Positions 17,028-24,234 of a stretch of 32,527 nt of DNA are shown here, piece by piece. The notes under the pieces are model-generated. The model was not told the DNA's origin. It saw only the letters and a list, made by a program, of their open reading frames with translations, and did not search any database. The position numbers and the translations under genes were made by a program. The stretch lies in assembly GCA_029779995.1 (NCBI GenBank), contig JAKOZM010000220.1, positions 1 through 32,527 of the forward strand, given 5' to 3'. This stretch comes from Actinomycetes bacterium. Its GTDB lineage: Bacteria > Actinomycetota > Actinomycetes > S36-B12 > UBA10799. How positions within the stretch are numbered: the first letter of the stretch is position 1; each line of letters opens with the position of its first letter.

Positions 17028-17080
17028 CCGCCGTAGGCGTCCTGTACGAGAGCCATGAATCGCTCCACCGAAGTGCCGCC
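17024..17080 (-). pseudogene. Remnant of quinone oxidoreductase 5' end (paralogue of 5502-6479)
   Basis: On the minus strand ATG 17056 opens MALVQDAYGGP, matching MALVHDAYGGP of the intact gene. Upstream, the ribosome-site stretch CGGTGGAGCG is also conserved, with similarity to about 17080. The reading stops matching after 11 residues, where the thioesterase remnant begins. The junction implies one deletion that ran from inside the thioesterase gene to inside the oxidoreductase gene. Confidence 0.8.
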
Positions 17081-17121
17081 CGGATCACCCACCGCGGTCG
17101 GCAACCCCTTGGCGCGTGGTG

Positions 17122-17265
17122 CGGTGCAAAGGTCCGCACGATGACGAGATGGATGCGCAACATTGACCCTCGCAGTACCCGAAATGCGTTGTATGCCCGG
17201 TTCGGGAGGGTCAAAGTTGCGCATATCGGGGGCCAGGAGCCGCCTCCGCGCGGATCTTTGAACCG
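17122..17265 (+). repeat. 144-bp palindromic element, copy 1
   Basis: The outer arms CGGTGCAAAGGTCCGCACG (17122-17140) and CCGCGCGGATCTTTGAACCG (17246-17265) are imperfect inverted repeats. The inner arms GATGCGCAACATTGACCCTC (17152-17171) and GAGGGTCAAAGTTGCGCAT (17206-17224) form a second pair around a loop of about 34 nt. The reverse complement aligns without gaps over about 93 bp to copy 2 at 26424-26567, at roughly 75 percent identity. It is the same length as copy 2. It resembles a miniature inverted-repeat element or a long REP-like hairpin. Confidence 0.75.
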
Positions 17266-17297
17266 CTCGCTCCAAGCTCGAACAGGCCCGCCGTGGA

Positions 17298-18482
17298 TCA
17301 GACGATCCTGACTTCCACCATCGCCGCACCCCTCAGGACCCCGACCCTCGCAGCTGCCGCCTCTATCCGTTTCCTGTCCCCAGCTGACAGGCGGTGGAAG
17401 GGTCTGATGTCGATCGACAGCAACCGCGCGGTCTTCCGGGCCCGCCAGGTGGCAACGATCTCCGCGTCCAAGAGGACTGCGCCTGGGGCACCCACGCCTC
17501 TGTACACGTCCCGGAGGTGGGTCTGCTCAACAATCGTCTGCCGGTCACGCGCCTGCGTGTAGGGGTCATGCGGCGGTAGCAGCCATGCACCGCGTGGCGG
17601 GGGCGCCGACTGCAACGCCTGCAGATCCTCGGCGAGCAGCCACCCCGTCCGCCCCCATTGCACGTCTACGAGCTCATCCTCGACCTCGGTCCACCACGGG
17701 TCCACGTCCGCAGCGCGTACCCCTAGCCATGCTGCGAAATCAGCCCGCGTGGAGGGGCCGTAACGGCGCAGGTAGCAGCGCAGCAGGTCGGCGCGCGCGG
17801 GCTTTGGGTCGAGGCTCGGGAGAGCGGCGCCCAGCCACTCGTCCATGAGGACAAAGGGCGCCTTCCTGCCCTCACGGGCAGCGAAACAGACCACGCCCTG
17901 CAGAGCGAGGACGCGGACGGCGAAGTGGACGACCCCCGCGCCCACGGCCTGACCGGACGCATAGGGACCTTCCCTCAGCCAGATGACGCGCTGCTTGGTC
18001 GAGAGTCGCACGGCGATCCGCTCGGCGACTTTCACGCCGATCTCAGTGATGGCGAGCCGGCGGCCTGTCAGGACGTCGCGGATCTCGTCTCGCACCAGTT
18101 CCACGATCTGCGTGAGGCTAAGGCCGAGCTCATCGACCACGGGCACGACGCCAGGCAGGAAGTGCCGCAGGCCGTCCTCGGTCGGGGGCAGGACCCCGGC
18201 AGTGAACACCGGGGCCAGAGCAGTTGGGAAGATGTACGGCGCACCCCGCATGCACCAGGTCTGCAACAGTGTCTTGTCCTGTGTCAGGGCCACGTCGAAC
18301 TGCGCCTGCGTGACGTCCGGCGCCCGAGCGTGCAGGGCCAGCAGCCCAGACCCCGGCGGGCTGTTCTGGACACCGCACGCTCCGGCCGCGTCGACCAGGT
18401 CGCGAGCCCGCGAGCCGTGGGACAGATGATGGGCGCGCACACGAAAAGCAACGACGTCGTTCCTCGTGACCTCCACCACCAC
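17298..18482 (-). CDS. Winged-helix DNA-binding protein, AlkZ-like (HTH_42) family
   Basis: The protein has 394 residues, typical of the AlkZ/YcaQ (DUF1006/HTH_42) group of DNA glycosylases. The visible landmarks are the early QFDVALTQDKTLLQTWCMRGAPYIF block, usual for this family, the central RADLLRCYLRRYGPSTRADF winged-helix segment, and HDPYTQARDRQTIV near the C-terminus. Characterised members excise alkylated or crosslinked bases, including azinomycin adducts, so a DNA-repair role in the cytoplasm is likely but the lesion is unknown. The start at GTG 18482 is favoured because TAGGTT on the minus strand lies exactly 6 nt upstream; the next two codons are also GTG. Confidence 0.85.
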   Translation of the reverse strand: MVVEVTRNDVVAFRVRAHHLSHGSRARDLVDAAGACGVQNSPPGSGLLALHARAPDVTQAQFDVALTQDKTLLQTWCMRGAPYIFPTALAPVFTAGVLPPTEDGLRHFLPGVVPVVDELGLSLTQIVELVRDEIRDVLTGRRLAITEIGVKVAERIAVRLSTKQRVIWLREGPYASGQAVGAGVVHFAVRVLALQGVVCFAAREGRKAPFVLMDEWLGAALPSLDPKPARADLLRCYLRRYGPSTRADFAAWLGVRAADVDPWWTEVEDELVDVQWGRTGWLLAEDLQALQSAPPPRGAWLLPPHDPYTQARDRQTIVEQTHLRDVYRGVGAPGAVLLDAEIVATWRARKTARLLSIDIRPFHRLSAGDRKRIEAAAARVGVLRGAAMVEVRIV

Positions 18483-18810
18483 GTGCTCAACCTAGTGGTT
18501 GCGAAAGCCCGCGATGGCCTCCTGCGCGCCTCGAGCGGTGGGTCTGCGGCGAAGGGGCAAACCGAAGGAATTGGGGTGTGTCCGACGAACCGAGACGTGG
18601 TTGTCGGGACCTCATGCGTTGATGACCATTGGGAACGCTGGTTTGGTTGGAACGCAAGCTGAATGACACTCCAGCGACACCCGTCCGCACAACTCGGCCG
18701 TGCGCCCTCGCGTTGTGGATGTGAGGTTCTCTTCTGTGGGTTGTGTCATTTCTGTCCATAGGTCCTAATTGAGAGATTGTTTTGTCGTACCCCTGTTCTA
18801 TGGTTGGGGT
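18483..18810. other. Divergent intergenic region between AlkZ-like and HNH genes
   Basis: About 330 bp without a convincing gene. The left edge (18489-18494) holds the -10 box of the AlkZ-like gene and the right edge (18799-18804) that of the HNH gene. The sequence is less GC-rich near the right end. I see no repeat or structured RNA between them. A 110-codon frame on the minus strand overlaps the HNH start and lacks any motif. Confidence 0.5.
18799..18804 (+). promoter_or_regulatory. Putative -10 box of HNH endonuclease gene
   Basis: TATGGT lies exactly 6 nt before ATG 18811, predicting a leaderless transcript. The AT-rich stretch TTGAGAGATTGTTTTGTCG just upstream could carry further promoter contacts. 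Confidence 0.45.
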
Positions 18811-19917
18811 ATGGATCAATCAATGGTTGCGGCGCTGGAGGCGATGCTGCCCGACGGTGACCCGCTGGAGGTCGCGAAGGCCGCGGAGGCGATGATCGGG
18901 TTCTTCCACGCCCGGCAGCTGGTGGCGTTCCATCAGGTGTACCAGGAGAGCGAGGCTGGTGCCGACCCCGACGGGGTGGTGGTGGATCCGTGCCCGCCGG
19001 AGATCGCCTGCGCGATGCTGTGGAGCCCCGGTGTCGCGTCGGCGATGGTCGATGTGGCGGTGGATGTGGTCACCGACCTGCCCGCCGTGTTGGCTGCCCT
19101 GGCTGAGGGCCGGATCGATCTGGGCACGGTGCGGGAGATCGTCCGCGCCACCAGCGGGCTTTCGCTGTCCGACCGGCGGGAGGTGGCCGACCGGGCCATC
19201 ACCTACGCGGCCGCCCACACGAAGTCGCAGTTGCGTCCGTGGCTGACCCGCCAGGTCGACCGGATCGACCCCGACGCCGCCGAACGCCGTCGTAAGCGGG
19301 CCCGGAAGCATCGGGGGGTGTGGCTGAGCCCGGAACCGGACGGGATGGCCACCCTGTCCGCCTACCTCACCGCCGAGGAAGCCAGCGCCTGTATGGCGTC
19401 GGTGCGGGTGGCCTGCCGCAGCACCGACGGGTCGCGGGACGTCAATCAGGCGGACACGTTCGTGGAGTTGTTGACGGGGATCAGCCCGGCCCAGCAGGTC
19501 CCGGTGACCGTGATCATGACTGACGGCGGGGCCGAGATCGAAGGGTACGGCCCGATCAGTGATGGTCACGCCGCCGACCTGCTGGCCCGGCTGCACACAC
19601 CCTCCGTGACCATCCTGACCCGCCCACCCATGGGCATCCGCTACGCCCCCAGTGTTGCGATGCGGCGGTATGTGCAGGTGAGGGATCGGCACTGCCGCTT
19701 CCCCGGCTGCCAGCGCCCCGCCCGCCGCTGCGACCTCGACCACCTCACCCCCTGGCCGGCCGGGCCCACCGATGCCGACAACCTCGCCTGTCTATGCCGG
19801 CACCATCACCGCCTCAAAACCCACACCGGATGGACCGTCCGCAGACTCCCCGGAAACATCCTGGAATGGACCAGCCCCACCGGACGGGTCTACCGCAGCA
19901 CCCTCGAAGACCCCTGA
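18811..19917 (+). CDS. DUF222 / HNH endonuclease domain protein (13E12-type)
   Basis: The protein has 368 residues. The long N-terminal DUF222 region (about 1-280) is helical and includes MLWSPGVASAMVDVAVDVV and LSDRREVADRAITYAAAH. The C-terminal HNH nuclease has RDRHCRFPGCQRPARRCDLD, then HLTPWPAGP, NLACLCRHHHRLKTHTGW, with the paired cysteines and the LDH / HHHRLKTH histidines expected for a metal-dependent HNH fold. Such genes are present in many copies in actinobacterial genomes and are related to the 13E12 repeat family; the biological role is unsettled. ATG 18811 is the start because a TANNNT box is 6 nt upstream. Confidence 0.92.
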   Translation: MDQSMVAALEAMLPDGDPLEVAKAAEAMIGFFHARQLVAFHQVYQESEAGADPDGVVVDPCPPEIACAMLWSPGVASAMVDVAVDVVTDLPAVLAALAEGRIDLGTVREIVRATSGLSLSDRREVADRAITYAAAHTKSQLRPWLTRQVDRIDPDAAERRRKRARKHRGVWLSPEPDGMATLSAYLTAEEASACMASVRVACRSTDGSRDVNQADTFVELLTGISPAQQVPVTVIMTDGGAEIEGYGPISDGHAADLLARLHTPSVTILTRPPMGIRYAPSVAMRRYVQVRDRHCRFPGCQRPARRCDLDHLTPWPAGPTDADNLACLCRHHHRLKTHTGWTVRRLPGNILEWTSPTGRVYRSTLEDP

Positions 19918-19926
19918 CCTCAAGCG

Positions 19927-19942
19927 CCCGCCCCCCGGCGGG
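19927..19942 (+). terminator. Short GC hairpin after HNH gene
   Basis: CCCGCC, a CCCC loop and GGCGGG form a 6-bp hairpin 10 bp after the HNH stop. No U-tract follows. Confidence 0.5.
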
Positions 19943-20065
19943 AAGCAAGACCTTCACACCCCGCCCAGGACTCTGGTCGTCTTGCCCGCGCCGGGTCTGG
20001 AATCCGATCATCCGGGCACTTCCCCGGCATGGATCCGCACGGGGTCCGCCTAAGGGAGGTACACC

Positions 20066-20365
20066 ATGGAAGGCAACATCATCTCGGTCATCCTGCTGGG
20101 GCTGGTCTGCGGCGCTGTGGCCCGCATGCTGATCCCCGGGGACGCATTTGAGCACATGTCGGGGCCCGTCTCGTGGCTGCTGTCGATCGTCCTGGGTCTG
20201 GTGGGCGCACTGCTGGGCTTCTGGGTGTTCACCAGCCTGCTCGGGATCGGAGACACCCAGAAGTTCGACTGGGGCGGCATCATCGGCGCACTGATCGGCT
20301 CGCTGATCGTGGTCGGCATCGCGTCGGCCATCCTCAATCGGGGTCGTCGCCGCACCACCGTCTGA
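20066..20365 (+). CDS. GlsB/YeaQ/YmgE-family membrane protein
   Basis: The protein has 99 residues and about three membrane helices (IISVILLGLVCGAVARML, WLLSIVLGLVGALLGFWVF and GGIIGALIGSLIVVGIASAI) with a basic tail. The G-x-x-x-G-rich pattern is typical of the transglycosylase-associated / GlsB family, often linked to general stress. The ATG has GGGAGG 6 nt upstream. It is the first gene of a plus-strand run, but a strong hairpin separates it from the next gene. Confidence 0.9.
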   Translation: MEGNIISVILLGLVCGAVARMLIPGDAFEHMSGPVSWLLSIVLGLVGALLGFWVFTSLLGIGDTQKFDWGGIIGALIGSLIVVGIASAILNRGRRRTTV

Positions 20366-20372
20366 CACGGCG

Positions 20373-20409
20373 TGACCACCTCCCCTAGCCTTGCCGGGGG
20401 AGGTGGTCA
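20373..20409 (+). promoter_or_regulatory. Hairpin that sequesters the MFS Shine-Dalgarno sequence
   Basis: GACCACCTCCCC (20374-20385) and GGGGAGGTGGTC (20397-20408) are perfect complements with an 11-nt loop, extended by one A-T pair into the start codon. The right arm is the GGGGAGG ribosome site of the MFS gene. The hairpin lies just after the GlsB stop, so it may also be a terminator. Confidence 0.65.
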
Positions 20410-21926
20410 TGACGAGCAAGGACCCCCGGCGCTGGTGGGCGCTGACGGCGATGAGCCTGGCGGTGTTCCTGGTCGCCGTCGACGGCACCGTGCTGAGTCT
20501 GGCCACCCCGAGCATCGTCAAGGATCTGCAGCCCACCGCCAGCCAAGTGCTGTGGATCGGTGACATCTACTCCTTCGTCCTCGCGGGCCTGCTCATCACC
20601 ATGGGCAATCTCGGGGACCGCGTCGGGCGCAAACGCCTGCTGCTCATCGGGGGCACCGCCTTCGCGCTGATCTCCATCCCCGCCGCCTACAGCACCAGCG
20701 CCGAACAACTCATCGCCTTCCGTGCCCTGATGGGCGTCGCCGGCGCCACCTTGATGCCCTCGACCCTGGCGCTGATGCGCTCCACGTTCAGTGATCCGGT
20801 GGAACGCTCTTTCGCCATCGGGGTGTGGAGTGCAATGGGGGCTGCCGGCGCCGCGGCCGGACCCCTGTTCGGGGGCATCCTGCTTCAGCATTTCTGGTGG
20901 GGGTCGGTGTTCCTGGTGAACGTGCCCATCATGGCCTTGGTGTTCCTCATCGGGATGCCGTCGTTGCACGAGTCCTGCGATCCGAATCCGGGCACGCTCG
21001 ACGTGCTGTCGGTCGGACTATCCCTGGTCGGCATCATTGGCGTGGTCTACGCCGTGAAGGAATTGGCCATCGAGGGCATGGCCACGCAGTACGTCGTGGT
21101 GGGTGTGATGGGCGTGATCGCCGCGACCTGGTTCGTGCGCCGGCAGTTGGTGCTGGATCATCCGCTGGTCGACGTGCGGCTGTTCAGGTCGGGGCCCTTC
21201 AGCGGCGCTGTGCTCGCCACGATGCTGGCGGTCTTCGGTCTGGCCGGATCAGTGTTCTTCTTCTCCCAGTACCTGCAGTTCATCAAGGGTCTCGAACCGC
21301 TGCAGGCGGGGTTGTTCCAGTTGCCGGCCACGGTCGCGGCCCTCGTGGCAGCGCTGGTCGCAGGTAACATGATGCGCCGCCTGGGCCGTGGCCCGGTGGT
21401 CGCCGGCGGTCTGTTGGCGATCGGGGTGGGCATGGCCGGCATTGCCCTTGTCCTTGACTCCACCGTCTACCTGGCCTTCGCCATCCCGCTGTTCCTGATC
21501 GGCGCCGGCGATGGCCTGGCGTTGACCATCGCCTCGGACACGGTGCTGGCCGTCGCGCCCAAGGATCGGGCTGGTGCCGCCTCGGCGGTCTCCGAGACGG
21601 GGTACGAACTGGGCACCGCCCTGGGCATCGCGCTGCTGGGCAGCATCCTCACCGCGGTGTATCAGGCGACGCTGCGCCTCCCCGACGGGTTGCCTGCTGA
21701 GGTGGCCCGAGCGGCTGAGCAGTCGCCGGGGGAGGCGTTCGAGGCGATGGCGGGGCTGCCTCCGGCGTTCGCGACCTCGCTGACCGACGCCGTGCACGTG
21801 GCCTTCACCGATGCGTTGCAGATGACGACCTGGGCAGGTGCGGCCGTGCTGATACTGGGTGCGGGAGCGGCCTGGCGGCTGCTGCCGGGCAAGAACGCGG
21901 CCGTCAACGAGATGGTCGGGCACTGA
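20409..21926 (+). CDS. MFS drug exporter, DHA2 (14-helix) type
   Basis: The protein has 505 residues with about 14 membrane helices. The first helix MSLAVFLVAVDGTVLSLATP contains the Asp-Gly-Thr pattern of DHA2 exporters (motif D1). The motif A loop is GNLGDRVGRKRLLLIGG, and motif C is represented by GVWSAMGAAGAAAGPLFGG. Members expel drugs, dyes or antibiotics by proton antiport. GGGGGAGGTGGTC precedes ATG 20409, and this ribosome site is locked in a perfect hairpin, which suggests the gene is translated only under some conditions. Carbonic anhydrase follows after 27 bp. Confidence 0.92.
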   Translation: MTSKDPRRWWALTAMSLAVFLVAVDGTVLSLATPSIVKDLQPTASQVLWIGDIYSFVLAGLLITMGNLGDRVGRKRLLLIGGTAFALISIPAAYSTSAEQLIAFRALMGVAGATLMPSTLALMRSTFSDPVERSFAIGVWSAMGAAGAAAGPLFGGILLQHFWWGSVFLVNVPIMALVFLIGMPSLHESCDPNPGTLDVLSVGLSLVGIIGVVYAVKELAIEGMATQYVVVGVMGVIAATWFVRRQLVLDHPLVDVRLFRSGPFSGAVLATMLAVFGLAGSVFFFSQYLQFIKGLEPLQAGLFQLPATVAALVAALVAGNMMRRLGRGPVVAGGLLAIGVGMAGIALVLDSTVYLAFAIPLFLIGAGDGLALTIASDTVLAVAPKDRAGAASAVSETGYELGTALGIALLGSILTAVYQATLRLPDGLPAEVARAAEQSPGEAFEAMAGLPPAFATSLTDAVHVAFTDALQMTTWAGAAVLILGAGAAWRLLPGKNAAVNEMVGH

Positions 21927-21953
21927 GCGCGCTACGCACGCCAAGATGGACCC

Positions 21954-22778
21954 GTGATCGAGATCGTCTACCAGTACGACCCGGCCAACGAGCCTTCGGC
22001 CGAGCAGCCGGCCACCGCCGAGGAGGCGATCTTCACGCTGCAGCGAGGGAACCGGGCCTTTGCGGACCTGGCAAGGGAAGGCAGTCAGCGGTACGTGATC
22101 CCGGTTTCGGCCGCTGAGATCGGGATCGGCGTGCACGCCCAGACGCCGATCGCCGCGGTGCTGGGCTGCGCGGATGCGCGGGTACCGCTGGAGTTGGTGT
22201 TCTCCCAGCCCGCCAACGACATGTTCGTCGTGCGGGTGGCGGGCAACGTGCTGGAGGGTGCCACCGTGGGCAGCTTGGACTTCGCCATCAACAACCTGCC
22301 GTCCATCCGGGTCGTGGCCATCGTGGGCCACATGGGCTGCGGCGCGGTGCGGGCGGCGGTCGAGGCCTACCTGGATCCGACGACCTACCTCGTGCTCAGT
22401 GCCAACCTGCCCCTGCGTTCGGTGGTGGATTCGATCATGGCTGCCGTGCGAGGCGCTGACATGGTGCTGCGCACCAAGTACGGCCACGACCGGGCGGAAT
22501 GGCCGGGATACCGGGACGCCCTGCTGGCCACAGCCGTGGTGCTCAACGCGGCGCTCGGCGCGGACGCGTTGCGCAGGATCTACGCTGATCATCTGGGTGC
22601 GAACCTGGAGGTGGTGTTCGGCGTCTACGACCTCGGGTCGCGGCTGGTGGGGCTGCCGGGGCGAGACAGCACATGGCGGCAGGGTCTGGCTGTCCCGCCC
22701 GCGAAGGCCGAGATGACGTCCTTCGTGGAGTCTGTCGTGGACTCCGTGTACGTCCGGGAACTGCTGAACCGAACATGA
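21954..22778 (+). CDS. Beta-class carbonic anhydrase
   Basis: The protein has 274 residues. The zinc site is visible as LGCADARVPLELVF (C-x-D-x-R) and VGHMGCGAV (H-x2-C), with VVRVAGNVL between them, all diagnostic of the beta class. It interconverts carbon dioxide and bicarbonate in the cytoplasm. The C-terminal half is longer than in minimal members and ends with VVDSVYVRELLNRT. The GTG start at 21954 is only 27 bp after the MFS stop, so transcription may continue through. The collagen/Hcp gene follows after 34 bp. Confidence 0.93.
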   Translation: MIEIVYQYDPANEPSAEQPATAEEAIFTLQRGNRAFADLAREGSQRYVIPVSAAEIGIGVHAQTPIAAVLGCADARVPLELVFSQPANDMFVVRVAGNVLEGATVGSLDFAINNLPSIRVVAIVGHMGCGAVRAAVEAYLDPTTYLVLSANLPLRSVVDSIMAAVRGADMVLRTKYGHDRAEWPGYRDALLATAVVLNAALGADALRRIYADHLGANLEVVFGVYDLGSRLVGLPGRDSTWRQGLAVPPAKAEMTSFVESVVDSVYVRELLNRT

Positions 22779-22812
22779 CCCCTCTTGACCCCGGCGGTGG
22801 TCAGGGCGGACA

Positions 22813-24234
22813 GTGTCCCTCATGACCAACGTCGCCGCGATAGCGTCGCTGTCCTCCTTCGGCGTGCTGCTCGGCGTGGCGGCTGTGCCGCCGGCCCAGG
22901 GAGCCGATGACGTGTTCTACGCCTGTCTGCGCAAGGGGGAGTTGAGTCAGGTCGGCACCGACGAACCCACCTGCCGCAAGGGCAAGGTGGTGCGGTGGAA
23001 CGTGCGCGGGGAGCCAGGACCGCAGGGAGTGCAAGGTCCTACCGGTGCCACCGGGGCAGTTGGCCCGGCTGGTCCGGCCGGTGCCGATGGTGCGCCCGGA
23101 TCGCAGGGTGCACCCGGGGCGGCGGGTCCGGCCGGTCCGGAAGGCCCGGCGGGTCCACGGGGTCCTGCTGGCCCGGAGGGTGCCGAGGGTCCTGCTGGTC
23201 CGGAGGGCCCCGAGGGTCCGGCTGGGGCGGTGGGTGCGCAAGGGCAAGAAGGTCCAGCTGGTCCGCAGGGTCCGGCCGGGCCAGCCGGACCGCCCGGACC
23301 GCCTGGGGCCAGTCCCGTGGACCTCGCCTGTGACACCCTCGCCAACGAACGGGCGACGGCCCACAGTGAGGTTGATGCCTTCTTGCGGATCGACAGCATC
23401 CCAGGTGAGTCGGTCGCGGCCAAGCACTCCCGGGAGATCGACCTGCAGTCGTTCTGCATGGGCGGGGTTGATGACGCCGACGCCGGGGTCTTCACCGTGG
23501 AGAAGCGCTTGGATGTGGCTACCCCAAAACTGATCCAGGCCCTTGCCACGCAGGGGGTCATCGACAAGGCCGTGGTCACGGTTGAGAACCCGCGAACTGC
23601 ATTCCGGGCCACCTACCTGTTCACCGGACTGACTGTCGACGGTCACCGCTTCGGCGGTCACGGCGAACTGGACGAGGACGTCTCGTTCACCTGGACAAGA
23701 GCCAGTGTGGTGACCGGTGATGCGCCGGTCCAGGAGCTCACGGCACCGCCGGTCGCAGCCCGCACGCAACCCCGCTGTGATGAGCTCACCACCACCGAGC
23801 CAGCAGTCAAAGCGGTCGGGTACGACGGGTTCCTCAGGATAGTTGGCATCCCCGGCGGCTCCGTCGATGACAAGCACGCTAATGAGATCGATGTCCGGAC
23901 CCTGTGCTTTGGTGCCTCGACTCAGACCAGCCCGCGGTACCTGTCCTTCACGATGACCAAGCCCGTTGATCGGGCTACCGGCCGGCTGCTGAACGCCTTC
24001 ACGTCCGGCGCGGGCGTGGGATCGACGACGATCGTGCTACGCAGGGCCGGCGCGGTGGGCACGGATGTCCTGCGGATCGCGATGGAGGATCCGGTGATCG
24101 ATGCCATGCGCACAGGCGGTCGTGCTGGCGGTCTGCACGACGACCTGTCGGTTGGCTTCAGCAGTGCGACGATCACCTACCTGCAGCAGACCGCGAACGG
24201 CACGACGCCTTCCAGCGTGACCATTCAGCGGTGA
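22813..24234 (+). CDS. Secreted collagen-like protein with two Hcp-like domains
   Basis: The protein has 473 residues. A signal peptide spans about 1-30 ([21 protein letters not shown]). Next is a short domain, [17 protein letters not shown], then [13 protein letters not shown], of the type that often caps bacterial collagen-like repeats. Residues 66-167 are 34 uninterrupted Gly-X-Y triplets rich in GPA and GPE. Two related domains follow (about 173-310 and 330-468). Each has a CDxL lead, a (D)xFLRIxxIPGxSV stretch, KHxxEIDxxxxC(F/M)G, a (FT)xxK-xxDxATxxL strand and a DxxDDLSVGF / DEDVSFTW strand near the end, resembling the Hcp tube-protein fold. The paired cysteines could form disulfides outside the cell. 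There is no wall anchor. GTG 22813 or ATG 22822 may be the start; the ribosome site is weak. The methyltransferase start overlaps its stop. Confidence 0.85.
   Translation: MSLMTNVAAIASLSSFGVLLGVAAVPPAQGADDVFYACLRKGELSQVGTDEPTCRKGKVVRWNVRGEPGPQGVQGPTGATGAVGPAGPAGADGAPGSQGAPGAAGPAGPEGPAGPRGPAGPEGAEGPAGPEGPEGPAGAVGAQGQEGPAGPQGPAGPAGPPGPPGASPVDLACDTLANERATAHSEVDAFLRIDSIPGESVAAKHSREIDLQSFCMGGVDDADAGVFTVEKRLDVATPKLIQALATQGVIDKAVVTVENPRTAFRATYLFTGLTVDGHRFGGHGELDEDVSFTWTRASVVTGDAPVQELTAPPVAARTQPRCDELTTTEPAVKAVGYDGFLRIVGIPGGSVDDKHANEIDVRTLCFGASTQTSPRYLSFTMTKPVDRATGRLLNAFTSGAGVGSTTIVLRRAGAVGTDVLRIAMEDPVIDAMRTGGRAGGLHDDLSVGFSSATITYLQQTANGTTPSSVTIQR
23008..23313 (+). repeat. Collagen-like Gly-X-Y coding repeat
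   Basis: There are 34 consecutive triplets starting with Gly, mostly GPA, GPE, GAP and GPQ, without interruption. Charged triplets (GPE, GPR) mix with GPP near the end. The DNA repeats are degenerate 9-bp units, so slippage could change the number. Confidence 0.95.

Larger units (their letters stand above)
16924..17297. other. Gene-remnant and repeat interval
   Basis: About 375 bp without an intact gene. In order it holds the region after the regulator stop, the thioesterase and oxidoreductase remnants (16959-17080), an unassigned stretch of about 40 bp, the 144-bp palindromic element (17122-17265), and a short tail to the end of the AlkZ-like gene. The reading frames crossing it mix these pieces and are not genes. 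Confidence 0.7.

Noticed and set aside
18487..18819. A 110-codon minus-strand frame between the AlkZ-like and HNH genes
   Set aside because: It overlaps both promoters, has no domain or ribosome site and an amino acid composition unlike the real genes.
22789..22806. TGACC/GGTCA dyad before the collagen/Hcp gene
   Set aside because: The arms are only five bases with an eight-base loop, likely by chance in GC-rich DNA; too weak to call an operator.
21249..22829. A 526-codon open frame on the minus strand opposite the MFS and carbonic anhydrase genes
   Set aside because: It is antisense to two genes with clear family motifs, has a low-complexity His/Arg/Gly-rich composition and no domains. Long antisense frames are expected in GC-rich DNA.
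23008..23313. Regular short repeats that could suggest a CRISPR-like array
   Set aside because: They are in-frame 9-bp Gly-X-Y codons without spacers and belong to a protein gene.
22801..23877. Minus-strand frames opposite the collagen gene, rich in Gly, Pro, Thr and Arg repeats
   Set aside because: The repetitive look comes from the complement of the Gly-X-Y codons; the plus-strand frame has a signal peptide and defined domains.
22813..24234. A true type VI secretion locus
   Set aside because: No sheath, spike, baseplate or ATPase genes are nearby and the Hcp-like domains follow a Sec-type signal and a collagen stalk, so only the fold is suggested.
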